A stretch of DNA of 64,000 bases from Methylobacterium oryzihabitans (GTDB lineage Bacteria > Pseudomonadota > Alphaproteobacteria > Rhizobiales > Beijerinckiaceae), in the NCBI RefSeq assembly GCF_004004555.2, contig NZ_SACP01000027.1, positions 1 to 64,000 of the forward strand, given 5' to 3'. The notes below the pieces were generated by a model. The model was given only the letters and a program-made list of their open reading frames with translations, was not told the origin of the DNA and did no database searches. A program made the translations under genes and the position numbers. Numbering within the stretch: the first letter of the stretch is position 1; each line of letters starts with the position of its first letter. Shown one piece after another: positions 54,732 through 63,437 of this stretch.

Positions 54732-56144
54732 CTAGATCTGGATGACGCGAATGTTGTTGGTGTTGCCCGTGGTGTGGAACGGGATCCCGGCGGTGGCGAC
54801 GACGAGGTCGGCACGCGTGGCGAACCCTTCCTGCTCGGCGCAATGCGCGGCCTTCGACGTCATCTCCTCGTAGGAGTCCACATCGCCGGTATGGACGCTG
54901 TGGGCGCCCCACATCAGGGACAGGCGGCGCGCCGTCGCGAGGTTCGGGGTCAGCGCCAGGATCGGAACGGCGGGCCGCTTGCGGGCCACCCGAGCGGCCG
55001 TGGTCCCGCTCGTCGTGTAGGTCACGATGGCCCTGGCATGTACCGCCTCGGCCAGCGTCGCCGTCGCCGTGGCGACCGCGTGTGGCGGCGTCTCCTCCTC
55101 GCCGGGATCGGACGCGGCCACGATCGAGCGGTAGAGCTTGTGCCCCTCCACCGAGCGGATGATGCGGTCCATCATCGCGACCGCCTCGACCGGGTATTGC
55201 CCGGTCGCCGACTCCGCCGAGAGCATCACCGCGTCGGCACCGTCGTAGATCGCGGTCGCGACGTCGGAGGCCTCGGCCCGGGTCGGCGCCGGCGCCGCGA
55301 CCATCGAGTCGAGCATCTGGGTCGCCACGATCACGGGCTTCACGGCCAGGCGGCAGGCACGGACCAGCTCCTTCTGGCGGCCCGGCACGTCCTCGTGCGG
55401 GATTTCCACGCCGAGGTCGCCGCGGGCGACCATGATGGCGTCGGACAGCCGGATGATGTCCTCGATCTGGTCGAGCGCCTGCGGCTTCTCGATCTTCGAC
55501 AGGACGCCGGCGCGGCCTCCGACGAGCGCCCGCGCCTCCATCACGTCGGACGGCTTCTGCACGAAGGACAGGGCGACCCAGTCGACCCCGAGCTCCAGCC
55601 CGAAGGCGAGGTCGGCGCGGTCCTTGGCGGTGAGCGGCGACAGATCGAGCAGGGTGCCGGGCAGGTTCACGCCCTTGCGGTTGGAGATGACGCCGCCGGT
55701 GATCACCTGCGTGGTCAGCGCGTCGGCCTCGAGACCGACGACCCGCACCCGCACCCGCCCGTCGTCGATCAGAAGGTCCTGGCCGGGTGCGGCCGCCGCG
55801 AAGATCTCCGGGTGCCGCAGGGGGATCGCCTGCTTGTCGCCCTCGCTTCCCTCCAGCACGAAGCGCACGGTCTCGCCGGCCACGAGCTCGAGCCGGCCGT
55901 CCCGGACCGTGCCGATGCGGATCTTCGGTCCCTGGAGGTCCTGGAGGATGCCGATCGGGCGGCCGACCTCCCGCTCCAGTGCGCGGATCGCCGCGTGCAC
56001 CTTGGCGTGGTCCTCGTGGCTGCCGTGGCTGAAGTTCAGCCGGAAGGTGTCGACCCCGGCCAGGAACAGGGTCTTGAGCCGGTCGGGCGCGGCGCTCGCG
56101 GGGCCGACGGTGGCGACGATCTTGGCGCGGCGGTGACGGCGCAT
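54732..56144 (-). CDS. pyk: Pyruvate kinase
   Basis: In this 470-residue protein, motifs are in order: KIVATVGPAS, LNFSHGSHEDH (Arg/Asn/Ser phosphate site), LQDLQGPKIRIG, LSKIEKPQALD (catalytic Lys), IMVARGDLGVEIP (Mg2+), VATQMLDSM and VMLSAESATGQYPVEAV. It converts phosphoenolpyruvate and ADP to pyruvate and ATP. Between two TRAP genes, it may serve a catabolic route feeding 3-phosphoglycerate or triose into lower glycolysis; a second pyk elsewhere is likely. Confidence 0.96.
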   Translation of the reverse strand: MRRHRRAKIVATVGPASAAPDRLKTLFLAGVDTFRLNFSHGSHEDHAKVHAAIRALEREVGRPIGILQDLQGPKIRIGTVRDGRLELVAGETVRFVLEGSEGDKQAIPLRHPEIFAAAAPGQDLLIDDGRVRVRVVGLEADALTTQVITGGVISNRKGVNLPGTLLDLSPLTAKDRADLAFGLELGVDWVALSFVQKPSDVMEARALVGGRAGVLSKIEKPQALDQIEDIIRLSDAIMVARGDLGVEIPHEDVPGRQKELVRACRLAVKPVIVATQMLDSMVAAPAPTRAEASDVATAIYDGADAVMLSAESATGQYPVEAVAMMDRIIRSVEGHKLYRSIVAASDPGEEETPPHAVATATATLAEAVHARAIVTYTTSGTTAARVARKRPAVPILALTPNLATARRLSLMWGAHSVHTGDVDSYEEMTSKAAHCAEQEGFATRADLVVATAGIPFHTTGNTNNIRVIQI

Positions 56145-56284
56145 CGTTCGTTCGGCCTCTCAGCCGCCTCTGTCTCGAGGATGAATCGGAGTTCCGGGAT
56201 CGTGCTGGCGCGGACGCGCTTCGAGCCTGTCGCGACCACGCTGCCACGCAGACTGGCGTTGGCGGGCCAACGCCTCGTCCGCTC

Positions 56285-56440
56285 ATACCAACGGCCCAGG
56301 ATGCTGACGCATCGACTCGATCTCGGGCAGGCCCGAGATCGACGGAGCCGCTGACCCATCTCGAATTTCCGGCACCAAGCCAGAGGCTTGGCGGAAATTC
56401 GAGAGCTGAACCAAAGGTCATTTTCAATGACCGTTGGTAT
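56285..56440 (-). mobile_element. MITE-like family C element, copy C2 (intact)
   Basis: 156 bp with perfect 10-bp terminal inverted repeats ATACCAACGG and CCGTTGGTAT. Inside are the GATCTCGGGC palindrome (56319-56340) and a hairpin TCGAATTTCCG / CGGAAATTCGA with GCCTCTGGCTTGG. No coding capacity. Confidence 0.8.
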
Positions 56441-56538
56441 CAGGTTTTGTTTCGTCGCAGATTCCTGTCGCAAGACCGGCGGCCACTTTTGCGAAATCTG
56501 CTCAGAGCAGCGCCCGATCACGCTGCAATCAGGCGCTG

Positions 56539-56596
56539 CTCCAGGTCTTTGATCTTGCCGCATTTTCTACGACGGACCGGCATCCACTCCGCCGGA
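56539..56596 (+). repeat. 58-bp dispersed repeat D, copy D2
   Basis: CTCCAGGTCTTTGATCTTGC to GCCGGA, about 88% identical to D1 by hand alignment and in the same orientation. In both places it lies within 150 bases of a family C element. Confidence 0.75.
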
Positions 56597-56647
56597 AGAC
56601 ACGCCAGCGGCGCCGGGAAGCCCCACCCGAGTCACGGGAAGGAGCAA

Positions 56648-56706
56648 GTCTTGAAAGGGAGAAAGTCTTGCGAAGGAGAAGGTCTTGCGAAGGAGAAGGT
56701 CTTGCG
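56648..56706 (+). repeat. 17-bp tandem repeat, three and a bit units
   Basis: Units at 56648, 56665 and 56682 (GTCTTGCGAAGGAGAAG; first unit diverged) and a partial fourth at 56699. Downstream of the dctP stop. No gene in 56145-56775. Confidence 0.85.
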
Positions 56707-56775
56707 CGAGGGACGGTCGTCATCGAGGAGCAACGCCCGCCGCCCTCGGTGGCGAGCGTTGCCGCATCGACGTCG

Positions 56776-57795
56776 TCAGGCGAGAGTGCCCGTCGCCTCC
56801 TCAAGGATGCTCCAGGCTTCCGGCCCGAACTTGCCCTTCCACTCCTTGTAGAAGCCGGCCGTCGACAGCGCCTCGCGGAAGGGCGCGGGATCGACGGTGT
56901 TGAAGATCAGTCCCTTCGCGGCGAGGTCGGCCTGCAGGGTTTCGTTCTGCCGGGCCACCTCCTCGCGCTCCGCCATCGCCGCACCGTTCACCACGCGGGC
57001 GAAGGTCTCCTGCAGCTCGGGCGTCAGCCGGGCCCAGGCGCGGCGATTGATCAGGAACCACCAGCCGTCCCACATGTGGTTGGTGAGCGAGCAGTATTTC
57101 TGAACCTCGTAGATCTTCGCCGCGGCGATGATCGCCGGCGGGTTCTCCTGCCCGTCGACGATCTTGGTCTGGAGCGAGGAATAGACCTCGGCGAAGTTGA
57201 TGCCGGTCGGGGCGGCGCCGAGGGACTTGAACAGCGAGGTCCACAGGGCGCTGACCGGCACGCGGATCTTCATGCCCTTGAGATCGGCGGGCGTCACGAT
57301 CGGCTTGGTGCTGGTGGTCACCTGCCGGAACCCGTTGTCCCAGATCTTCTCCAGGGCGATGATGCCGGACTTGGAGATCTGCCCGCGCAGGTGCTCACCG
57401 AGGCGGCCGTCGAGGGCCTTCCACAGGGTCGGGTAGTCCTTGAAGGCGAAGCCCACGCCCGAGATCGCCGTGGACGGGATGAGCGTCGAGAGCACGTTGA
57501 CGCCCGACAGGGTGAAGCACTCGAGCGCGCCGGAGCGCAGCTGCGAGAACATGTCGGCGTCGCCGCCGAGCTGGTTGTTGGGGAAGAGCTGGAGCTCGAC
57601 CCGGCCGCTCGTGGCCTCCTGCAGCGCCGTCGCGGCCTTGCGGGCGTGGACGTTGAGCGGGTGCGTCTCGGGCACGTTGGTGCCGAGCTTGAAGGTGAAC
57701 TCCGCGGCCCGGGCGTATCGCAGGGGCAGCGCCGCGCCGATCGCCGCCGTTGCGCCCAGCGTCGCGAAGCGCCGACGTGACAGGGTCATGGTCAT
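56776..57795 (-). CDS. dctP: TRAP transporter substrate-binding protein DctP
   Basis: This 339-residue periplasmic protein has a Tat-type signal (LSRRRFATLGATAAIGAALPLRYARA) and the DctP core: FKLGTNVPETHPLNVHARKAATALQE, LKGMKIRVPVSALWTSLFKSLGAAPTGINFAEVYSSLQTKIVDGQENP with the carboxylate-binding Arg. The ATG at 57795 is 5 bases from GGAGG, better than 57807. Fourth gene of the RLP-kinase-SDR-dctP operon; it serves the fused DctQM. Confidence 0.94.
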   Translation of the reverse strand: MTMTLSRRRFATLGATAAIGAALPLRYARAAEFTFKLGTNVPETHPLNVHARKAATALQEATSGRVELQLFPNNQLGGDADMFSQLRSGALECFTLSGVNVLSTLIPSTAISGVGFAFKDYPTLWKALDGRLGEHLRGQISKSGIIALEKIWDNGFRQVTTSTKPIVTPADLKGMKIRVPVSALWTSLFKSLGAAPTGINFAEVYSSLQTKIVDGQENPPAIIAAAKIYEVQKYCSLTNHMWDGWWFLINRRAWARLTPELQETFARVVNGAAMAEREEVARQNETLQADLAAKGLIFNTVDPAPFREALSTAGFYKEWKGKFGPEAWSILEEATGTLA

Positions 57796-57841
57796 GGTTT
57801 CCTCCATCGGTTCGTGTTTGGAGTGCCGGATCGATGCCCGC

Positions 57842-58621
57842 TCAGGCGGCGGGTGGCGCGGCGCGCTTGAACATCAGGCCGGCCTCGCGGAAGCCGCCGT
57901 CGACGTTGAGGGTGTGGCCGTGGACGTAGCGGGCCTCGTCCGAGCACAGGAACACCGCCGCGTCGGCGATCTCCTCGGGCGTGCCGTAGCGCGTCATCGG
58001 GATGAGGTAGTTGTAGGCGGCGCGGGTGGCCTGATCGTGGGCGAACTTCGCCATCTCGGTCTCGATCGCGCCGGGCGCGATGTTGTTGACGTTGATGTTG
58101 TGCTCGGCGAGTTCGACCGCCATCACCTTGGTGAGCAGTTCGAGCCCGGCCTTGGCCGAGCCGTAGGCCGCCCGGCCGTTGCCGCCGCGCTGGCCCGACA
58201 GCGACGCGATGTTGACGATCTTGCCGCCGCCGACCTTGACCATCTCGCGGGCGCAGGCCTGCGCCACCATGAACGCACCGGTCAGGTTGATGCCGACGAT
58301 GCGGTTCCAGTCCTCCAGCTTCAGGTCCAGGAACGGCGTGTTGCCGCCGACCCCGGCGTTGTTGAACAGGACGTCGATCCGCCCGCACGCCTCGACGATG
58401 GTCTCGATCATGGCCGCGACGGAGGCGGGATCCGCCACGTTGACGCCGACCCCGAGCGCCCCGCCGCCGAGTTCGGCGGCGGCTTTGCGTGCGCCCTCCT
58501 CGTTCACGTCGGCGATGACGACGCGCGCCCCCTCCCTCGCGAACGCCCGGGCGGTCGCGAGCCCGATGCCGCGCGCGCCACCCGTGACCAGGGCGACCTT
58601 TCCGTCGAGTCTGTTGGGCAT
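57842..58621 (-). CDS. Short-chain dehydrogenase/reductase of the sugar-acid operon
   Basis: This 259-residue SDR has TGGARGIGLATARAFAREGA, FNNAG, Ser-Tyr-Lys (NIASLSGQRGGNGRAAYGSAKAGLELL) and a DGG C-terminus. The ATG at 58621 is preceded by GGGAGGAAACC. It is 14 bases after the kinase gene and 46 before dctP. It probably oxidises a sugar acid or alditol to the keto acid used by the kinase. Confidence 0.92.
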   Translation of the reverse strand: MPNRLDGKVALVTGGARGIGLATARAFAREGARVVIADVNEEGARKAAAELGGGALGVGVNVADPASVAAMIETIVEACGRIDVLFNNAGVGGNTPFLDLKLEDWNRIVGINLTGAFMVAQACAREMVKVGGGKIVNIASLSGQRGGNGRAAYGSAKAGLELLTKVMAVELAEHNINVNNIAPGAIETEMAKFAHDQATRAAYNYLIPMTRYGTPEEIADAAVFLCSDEARYVHGHTLNVDGGFREAGLMFKRAAPPAA

Positions 58622-58635
58622 AGTGGTTTCCTCCC

Positions 58636-60018
58636 TCATGGTTGACGTCCGCCCTGCTTGACGGCGTGGAAGAAGTCGGGGCGTCCGACCTGTCCGCCCT
58701 TCAGGGCGATCTCCAGCCCGTCGACCGGCCCGCCCTCGCCGTGGGTGCGGCAGAGCGGCGAGCCGGGATCCAGCGGCCCGATCGCGGTCAGTGCGTCGAT
58801 GCCGAGCTGCGCGGCGGCCCGGCCCGACGTGTCGCCGCCCGAGATCACCGCACGGGTGAGGCCGCCCTTCGCGACCACGGTGCGCAGGATCTGTCCGAGT
58901 CCTGCTCCGAGCCGCTCGTTCACGACCTCGGCCGACAGGCCCGCCGCCTGGGTCGCCCCCAGGAAGGCCGGGACGGCCGGGTCGTCCGGACCGGTGGCGC
59001 TGAAGACGAGCGGGTCGTGGCCCTCGCCGAGGGCGGCCAGGGCTGCCTCGCCGGCGCGGCCGATCTCGCGCTCCCACGCCACCGGGTCGACCACGCACCG
59101 GGTGTCGAGCCGCAGGCCGGCGAAGCCGTGGTCGAGGGCGTGGGCGATCTGTGCGGCCGTCACCGGCGAGACGGAGCCCGAGACGCAGGCGATCCGGTCG
59201 ACCGCCTTGGGACGCGGCAGGTTCGGTTCGGCCGGGAGCAGCCCGGTCGCCTGCCAGTAGGCCACCAGCGCCGCCTCGAACCCCTGCGAGCCGATGCCGA
59301 AGGTGGGCGTGCCGCCCCACTCCCAGATCAGGCGCCCGGCTTCGATCAAGGTCTCCCGGTCGAGCACGTCGAGGGAGATGATCTCGGCCCCCTTCTCCAG
59401 CGCACGATCGAGCTGCGCTCCGGCCTGCCCGCGCTTCATCGTCACGAAGTCGATGAGGCCGAGGGACTGCTCGGTCTGGCGGGAGAGGTGGCGACCGAGG
59501 TCGGCCTCGTCCATCGGCGTGGAGGGGTGGCGCGACATCGTCGGGTGCCGGTCGAGGCGGTAGCCCGTGCCGTCGGCGAGCGCGAACAGGTGGCCGAAGC
59601 TCTGGTAGCGGCCCATCCCGGGATCGGCCACCACCATCGGCGTCCAGGCCGGCGCGAACACCGCCGCGCCGATGTCGGCCGCCCGCCCGATCGATCCGAT
59701 GTGAGGGGCGGAATCGAAGGTCGAGCAGACCTTGTAGTGCGCGACCGGGGCGCCGAGCTCGGCGAGCAGCCGGAAGGTCCCCGGCAGGTGCGCGTCCATC
59801 CAGGCGGGCGACTGCGCCCGCGCGGTGCCGGCGATGCCGATCGCCCGCATCCCGGCGAAATCCGCGAGCCGCTGCCGGGACGGCGGTTGCAGGAACAGGA
59901 CGGTCGGCAGGCCGGCGAAGGCCAGCACCTCCATCGAGGCGGACGAGCCGGTGAAGTCGTCGCCGTAGAAGGCGACGAGCGGCCCGTCGGGCAGGGGGCG
60001 GGGAGACGCGGGGCTCAT
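58636..60018 (-). CDS. DUF1537 four-carbon/branched sugar-acid kinase (OiaK/DtnK-like)
   Basis: This 460-residue protein has the N-terminal DUF1537 block VAFYGDDFTGSSASMEVLAFAGLPTVLFLQPP and CSTFDSAPHIGSIGRAADIG. The C-terminal nucleotide-binding domain has CVSGSVSPVTAAQIAHAL and VISGGDTSGRAAAQLGIDAL. The family phosphorylates D-threonate, erythronate or 3-oxo-isoapionate. Pairing with a RuBisCO-like protein favours the last, as for OiaK. Start overlaps the RLP stop by 4 bases (ATGA). Confidence 0.87.
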   Translation of the reverse strand: MSPASPRPLPDGPLVAFYGDDFTGSSASMEVLAFAGLPTVLFLQPPSRQRLADFAGMRAIGIAGTARAQSPAWMDAHLPGTFRLLAELGAPVAHYKVCSTFDSAPHIGSIGRAADIGAAVFAPAWTPMVVADPGMGRYQSFGHLFALADGTGYRLDRHPTMSRHPSTPMDEADLGRHLSRQTEQSLGLIDFVTMKRGQAGAQLDRALEKGAEIISLDVLDRETLIEAGRLIWEWGGTPTFGIGSQGFEAALVAYWQATGLLPAEPNLPRPKAVDRIACVSGSVSPVTAAQIAHALDHGFAGLRLDTRCVVDPVAWEREIGRAGEAALAALGEGHDPLVFSATGPDDPAVPAFLGATQAAGLSAEVVNERLGAGLGQILRTVVAKGGLTRAVISGGDTSGRAAAQLGIDALTAIGPLDPGSPLCRTHGEGGPVDGLEIALKGGQVGRPDFFHAVKQGGRQP

Positions 60019-61298
60019 GCGGCGTCTCCCAGGGCCAGCGCGAGTTCCCGGTGGTCGCGGGCGTACCGGTCGAGCGGGATGCCGGAGACCGCCGCCTGCC
60101 AGGCCTGCCGCAGCGCCGCGACGCCGGCTGCCGGCCCGTCCGGATGGGCCATGATGCCGCCGCCGGCCGTCACGATGAGGTCGGCAGAGCCGAGTGCGGC
60201 GTAGGTGCCGGGCGCCTGCAGGACCGTCTGGCCGGAGGAGAAGACCGGCATCGCGAGGCAGGGCTTGTCGGGAAACAGCGGGGTGAGGCAAGTCCGGGCA
60301 GACGCGACGACGCTGTCGTTGGTCTCCGAGAACTTGTTGGCCAGCCCGTTGACGTGCATGTGGTCGGCGCCGGCCAGTCGCCAGATCTTCTGCCAGGCGA
60401 CGTAGGACCAGCCGAGGAGCGGATGGCGGGTGAGGTAGCCCCAGCCGTTGCGGTGGGCGTGGATCGGCAGCTCGCTCATCCGCGCCAGCTCGATCATCCC
60501 GACGAGGCCGACCGAGTTGAGGCTCGCCATGACGCAGGTGCCGCCGAGGTCGCGCACGAGGTCGTGGCGCCGGCGCATCTGGTCGAGCTCTCCGGTGAGG
60601 TTGAACGCGACCATCACCTTCTTGCCGGTGCGCTCGGCGTGGTCGTTGACGACCCGCATCACCGCGCGGACACGGTCGTCGAACGGACAGTGCGGCCCGT
60701 CGCCCTGCAGCTCGTCGTCCTTGATGAAGTCGATGCCGCCCTCGCACAGGGTTTGCACCAGCGCGGCGGTCTCGTCCGGCCCGAAGCCGACGCTCGGTTT
60801 GATGATGGTGCCGATGATCGGGCCGTCCTGCACCCCGGCCAAGCGGCGCGTGCCGGCGACTCCGAAGCGGGGGCCCGGATAGGCGTCGGCGAAGGCCTGC
60901 GGCAGGCGGATGTCGAGGAGGCGCAGGCCGGTGACCGCGCGCAACTCGAACAGGTTGCCGGCGACGGTGGCGAGCAGGTTCGGGAGCGAGGGACCGAGAT
61001 TCTCGATCGGCCAGGACAGGGTGACGAGGGCGCGTCGTAGCGTTGCGGGACCCACCCGGGCCGTCGTCGGCAGCGACGGGGCCGCCACCGGCTCGTCGAG
61101 CATTTCCAGGCGCTCGATCCGAGCGGCCGAGCGGGCCTTCAGCTCCGGCGTCTCGCCCGGAACCGACACGAAGGTACCGCAGGACTGCTCGCCAGCCATG
61201 GTCTCGGCCACCGAGCGGGGATCGTTCGCAGTCTCTAGGAGATAGTCTGCTTCGATGCGAAGCAGTGACGGATTCACGACTCGAGAGACGGTCGACAT
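60015..61298 (-). CDS. RuBisCO-like protein (OiaX/OiaT-like candidate)
   Basis: This 427-residue RuBisCO large-subunit homologue keeps key residues: Lys167 in IIKPSVG, the carbamate/metal motif KDDE at 193-196, His-Ala-His-Arg near 280, loop-6-like NKFSE with Lys322, SSGQ at 354-357 and phosphate loop GGG at 379-381 followed by HPDGPAAG. The CO2-fixing loop differs from true RuBisCO. Related RLPs decarboxylate or cleave 3-oxo-isoapionate-4-phosphate; the kinase behind it (4-base overlap) would supply such a substrate. First gene of the operon. Confidence 0.88.
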   Translation of the reverse strand: MSTVSRVVNPSLLRIEADYLLETANDPRSVAETMAGEQSCGTFVSVPGETPELKARSAARIERLEMLDEPVAAPSLPTTARVGPATLRRALVTLSWPIENLGPSLPNLLATVAGNLFELRAVTGLRLLDIRLPQAFADAYPGPRFGVAGTRRLAGVQDGPIIGTIIKPSVGFGPDETAALVQTLCEGGIDFIKDDELQGDGPHCPFDDRVRAVMRVVNDHAERTGKKVMVAFNLTGELDQMRRRHDLVRDLGGTCVMASLNSVGLVGMIELARMSELPIHAHRNGWGYLTRHPLLGWSYVAWQKIWRLAGADHMHVNGLANKFSETNDSVVASARTCLTPLFPDKPCLAMPVFSSGQTVLQAPGTYAALGSADLIVTAGGGIMAHPDGPAAGVAALRQAWQAAVSGIPLDRYARDHRELALALGDAA

Positions 61299-61352
61299 GA
61301 TTACCTCCCTAGAATTTTGTTCAGGACATCGTCTTGTTATATAGCGATATTT

Positions 61353-61366
61353 TGCTCGTTCGAGCA
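61353..61366. promoter_or_regulatory. Candidate operator between RLP operon and LysR
   Basis: Palindrome TGCTCG-TT-CGAGCA inside an AT-rich 318-base divergent region (61299-61617, no gene). On the minus strand it lies just after TTGTCA (61372-61377), a possible -35. TATAAT at 61380-61385 may serve the plus strand. Confidence 0.45.
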
Positions 61367-61617
61367 GAAAATGACAAAATATAATAGATCTTTATTTCTA
61401 TATTACGATTACGAAACCATACTTTCCGTAGCCGCATGCTTGCGATAGAGAACTGATATATGAACAATAAAGAAATCGATGCTTACCAGGACTTTCTTTG
61501 TCTGTTCCCTGGTGCTAGAGCGAACCATAGGTCAGACGGCCAATGCTGAACAGCCGAAATATGCGCGCTCTGAGTTGACAAAAACTCATCTCACTCCTCC
61601 CTCGAGAAGAGGCCGCC

Positions 61618-62499
61618 TTGCCCACGACCCACTTACCGCTGAATGCGTTGCGTGCCTTCGAAGTGGCGGCCCGCCTGGGAAGCATGAATGCTGCGGCCGT
61701 CGAACTCGGCGTGACCCCGGGCGCGATCAGCCGCCACGTGAAGACCCTCGAAGACAGATTCGGGCTGCCTCTGTTCGAGCGGCATCCCAGAGCGATCGTC
61801 CCCACCCGCGAGGGCGCCCAGTTGGCCTCCGAGCTCGCCGAAGTGTTCGAGCGGATGCAGATCGCCGTATCCCGCGTCCAACCCGGTCCGCTCACGCTGT
61901 CATGCTCATCGACGGTGATGATGCGATGGCTGATTCCGAGACTGAAAAACTTCAAGAAGTCGCATGGATCGATCGATCTCAGGCTCAACGTCAGCTATGA
62001 CGACATCGATTTCATCCGCGACGAGATCAGCATCGCCATTCGCACGAGCATCTATCGTGCGCCGACCGGCGCAACCGCCGAGAGGCTGATCCGCGAGGAG
62101 ATCGGGCCGGTCTGCCATCCTGAATACGCCAATCGTCTCGACTTCTCGCAGCCGGAGGACACGGCGCGTGCGCGGATCCTCGGCAGCGCGACACGACCCC
62201 AGGCGTGGAGCGACTGGGCTCTCGCGACCGGCAGGCCCGACCTCAGGATCACGCAGAACGAAGTCTACGAGCATTTCTACCTCGTCATCCAGGCGGCGGC
62301 CTGCGGACTCGGACTCGCGCTCGCCCCCCGGTTCCTCGTCGAGGACGAGATCCGATCCGGTCACCTCGTCGCCCCGATCGGCTTCGTCGCTGGTCCCTAC
62401 GAGATGCAGCTATGGATCGCAGACCATCTGCGCGGGCGCGTCGACGTCAAGGCGACGGCCGACTGGATCCGCACCGAGATGTGCGCCGGGCCCGCATGA
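61618..62499 (+). CDS. LysR-family regulator (GcvA-like)
   Basis: This 293-residue protein has an N-terminal helix-turn-helix LNALRAFEVAARLGSMNAAAVELGVTPGAISRHVKTLEDRFG of the GcvA type and a C-terminal sensor domain (GLGLALAPRFLVEDEI). The start is a TTG at 61618. It is divergent from the RLP-kinase-SDR-dctP operon and most likely activates it with the imported acid or an intermediate. Parts of the gene are AT-richer than the neighbourhood (28 of 60 G/C in one counted line). Confidence 0.92.
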   Translation: MPTTHLPLNALRAFEVAARLGSMNAAAVELGVTPGAISRHVKTLEDRFGLPLFERHPRAIVPTREGAQLASELAEVFERMQIAVSRVQPGPLTLSCSSTVMMRWLIPRLKNFKKSHGSIDLRLNVSYDDIDFIRDEISIAIRTSIYRAPTGATAERLIREEIGPVCHPEYANRLDFSQPEDTARARILGSATRPQAWSDWALATGRPDLRITQNEVYEHFYLVIQAAACGLGLALAPRFLVEDEIRSGHLVAPIGFVAGPYEMQLWIADHLRGRVDVKATADWIRTEMCAGPA

Positions 62500-62671
62500 T
62501 GATCTCATCCGAGGCCGTGGTGCCGCCGCGGCACCGGGTCCGGGGTCGAGACGCGACGAGCACCAGGATCTGATGGCGGCGAAGGCGACGGTCGCTGAAA
62601 CGTCTGTCTGACCGTCCGAGATAGGAGGCTGCGACGCCGACGGCCTCGCTCGAAGCGAAGCCTGAACTGTC

Positions 62672-63098
62672 GTACCGACGGTCGTTGAAGACGACCTCTG
62701 GTTCCATTCTCGAATGCTTGCCGAGCCCAAGGTCCCGAACGTCTGGGCTCGGTGTCAGAGCCTGTTTGAGCGATGGTCCATCGTATTCATCGCGCGAAGC
62801 ACCCCTTTTCCGGACGACTGAAGCGACAGCGGAAGGAGATCCGGGATCCAGACGTCAGATGTGCCGCGAAGCGGCTCAGTCTGACAGCACTGTCGCTGAG
62901 TATGGACGCTTCGCGACTTGTTGTGCTGGATCCCGGATCTCCTTCCACTGCGTTCCAGTCGTCCGGGACAGGGGGGAGCTTGTTCTTTAGATCGAGAGTC
63001 AAACAGGCTTTCCGAAATCCAAGATGGGTCAACGGCCCCGTCGATCTCGGGCCTGCCCGAGATCGAGTCGATGCGTCGGCATCCTGGGCCGTTGGTAC
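62672..63098 (+). mobile_element. Family C MITE-like element C3, interrupted by B3
   Basis: Ends GTACCGACGG and CCGTTGGTAC form 10-bp terminal repeats with one mismatch. The left part has GACCTCTGGTT and CTCGAATGCTTG; the right part has the GATCTCGGGC palindrome (63043-63064). Without the 251-bp B3 insert it would be about 176 bp, near the 156 bp of C2. The 62500-63198 gap holds no gene. Confidence 0.8.
62759..63009 (-). mobile_element. MITE-like element, family B, copy B3 (nested)
   Basis: 251 bp with perfect 11-bp terminal inverted repeats AGCCTGTTTGA and TCAAACAGGCT. It is almost the reverse complement of B2 at 50.8 kb. It sits in the right arm of the first hairpin of C3. No clear target-site duplication. 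Confidence 0.85.
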
Positions 63099-63198
63099 AA
63101 TGCCTCGCCCGGGAAGCGCCGGCCGCTCCCGCACCGGTCGCCGAGGTGCGGGATGCATCCGGAAAATAAAAATTGATTGCAATAGCTTATTTTTTACA

Positions 63199-63283
63199 TG
63201 GTGCCCGCAGAGGGAATCGAACCCCCACGCCTTGCGGCTGACGATTTTGAGTCGTCCGCGTCTACCAGTTCCGCCATGCGGGC
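63199..63283 (-). tRNA. tRNA-Leu (anticodon CAA)
   Basis: An 85-base tRNA including an encoded CCA. The acceptor stem GCCCGCA pairs with TGCGGGC. The D arm has AACTGGTAGAC, the anticodon loop CTCAAAA (anticodon CAA) is in a GACGA/TCGTC stem, a long variable arm follows as expected for Leu, and the T arm has GGTTCGATTCC. It reads UUG codons. Confidence 0.96.
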
Positions 63284-63437
63284 CCGGGGCCTCGTCTGCC
63301 GATACGGGGCGGGACTGTCAATCCCGGCGCCGACCGGGAGCGCGAGCTGGGCGCCGAATGGCTGCCGGCCGCCGCCGCCCCCTGGACAGGAGCGGCGCAT
63401 GGTCCACATTGGCCGGGCGAAGACGAAGGACATCGGC

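Noticed and set aside
63158-63197. Integrase attachment site next to tRNA-Leu
   Set aside because: AT-rich tract is present, but there is no integrase gene and no repeated tRNA 3' end in the window.
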